Assembly (NCBI RefSeq): GCF_000757905.1
Contig: NZ_JRLH01000001.1
Strand: one strand, 5' to 3'
Length of the DNA: 64,000 nt
Origin: Arsenophonus nilaparvatae
GTDB lineage: Bacteria > Pseudomonadota > Gammaproteobacteria > Enterobacterales > Enterobacteriaceae
Numbering within the stretch: the first letter of the stretch is position 1; each line of letters begins with the position of its first letter. Below are positions 63,835-64,000 of the stretch, in pieces. The notes below the pieces were generated by a model. The model was not told where the DNA came from. It searched no databases and saw only the letters and a program-made list of their open reading frames with translations. Both the position numbers and the translations under genes were made by a program.

Positions 63835-64000
63835 TGAGTTTATCAGTTCAGTAGCTTGTTTGCGGTCGTTACGTATCACAGCTTGTAGGGTATTGAGTGC
63901 ATTAAATAAAAAATGAGGATTAACTTGTGCATGAAGCAATTTTATTTCTGACTTTAACAAAGATTGTTTATTTCGTTCATATTGGCCAGATAGAGTTTGG
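63832..64000 (-). pseudogene. btsS: BtsS-like histidine kinase, middle part (runs off the window)
   Basis: Codes for QTLSGQYERNKQSLLKSE and then IKLLHAQVNPHFLFNALNT, the His_kinase (LytS/YehU type) phosphoacceptor box with its histidine in NPHFLFN, and AVIRNDRKQATELINSL up to the insertion. The membrane-spanning N-terminal part of the kinase lies beyond the window. Translation here would run into the IS and stop, losing the ATP-binding domain. Confidence 0.88.

Overview
The window looks like the chromosome of an AT-rich (roughly 38% GC by eye) member of the Enterobacterales. Nearly every protein resembles its Escherichia coli counterpart along its whole length, and two long E. coli gene orders are kept. 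Low GC, missing genes inside these otherwise collinear blocks, a frameshifted gene and an insertion sequence inside a kinase gene suggest a host-associated lineage close to Proteus, Providencia or Arsenophonus. That placement is inference; comparisons with E. coli are from memory.

Block 1 (1-34.0 kb) follows the E. coli 94-96 min order. On the minus strand are psd (partial) and rsgA. Then come orn, a tRNA-Gly, a 1.3-kb gene-free stretch where E. coli has datA, queG and nnr, and the tsaE-amiB-mutL-miaA-hfq-hflX-hflK-hflC cluster. Next are purA, nsrR, rnr, rlmB, the ribosomal operon rpsF-priB-rpsR-rplI, fklB, cysQ, ytfJ, ytfK, an M13 peptidase, a frameshifted nitrilase-like gene, tamA-tamB-ytfP, ppa and fbp. 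Block 2 (34.1-61.3 kb) follows the E. coli 71-73 min order: argR, mdh, sfsB, a Mu-type helix-turn-helix gene, ispB, rplU-rpmA-obgE, dacB, greA, yhbY, rlmE-ftsH, folP-glmM-secG, tRNA-Leu(GAG), tRNA-fMet, rimP-nusA-infB, rbfA-truB, rpsO, pnp, nlpI, yrbN-deaD. The last 2.7 kb hold an intact BtsR-like response regulator and its BtsS-like kinase gene, split by an IS3-family element with 3-bp target duplications.

Functionally this is core genome: tRNA and rRNA modification (tsaE, miaA, rlmB, rlmE, truB), RNA turnover (hfq, rnr, pnp, orn, deaD), ribosome assembly and translation (rsgA, obgE, rimP, rbfA, infB, r-proteins), envelope work (amiB, dacB, glmM, tamAB, nlpI, psd), membrane proteolysis (hflKC and ftsH, in separate blocks here) and central metabolism (fbp, mdh, ppa, purA, folP, ispB).

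No obvious new defence or secretion system is present. The most interesting items are: a possible datA-like cluster of same-strand DnaA boxes downstream of tRNA-Gly; a Mu-type DNA-binding gene divergent from the Ner-like sfsB; the IS insertion in btsS with a duplicated 13-bp IS end; the frameshifted nitrilase; a CRP-like site upstream of ytfK; and the tiny yrbN frame overlapping the deaD start.
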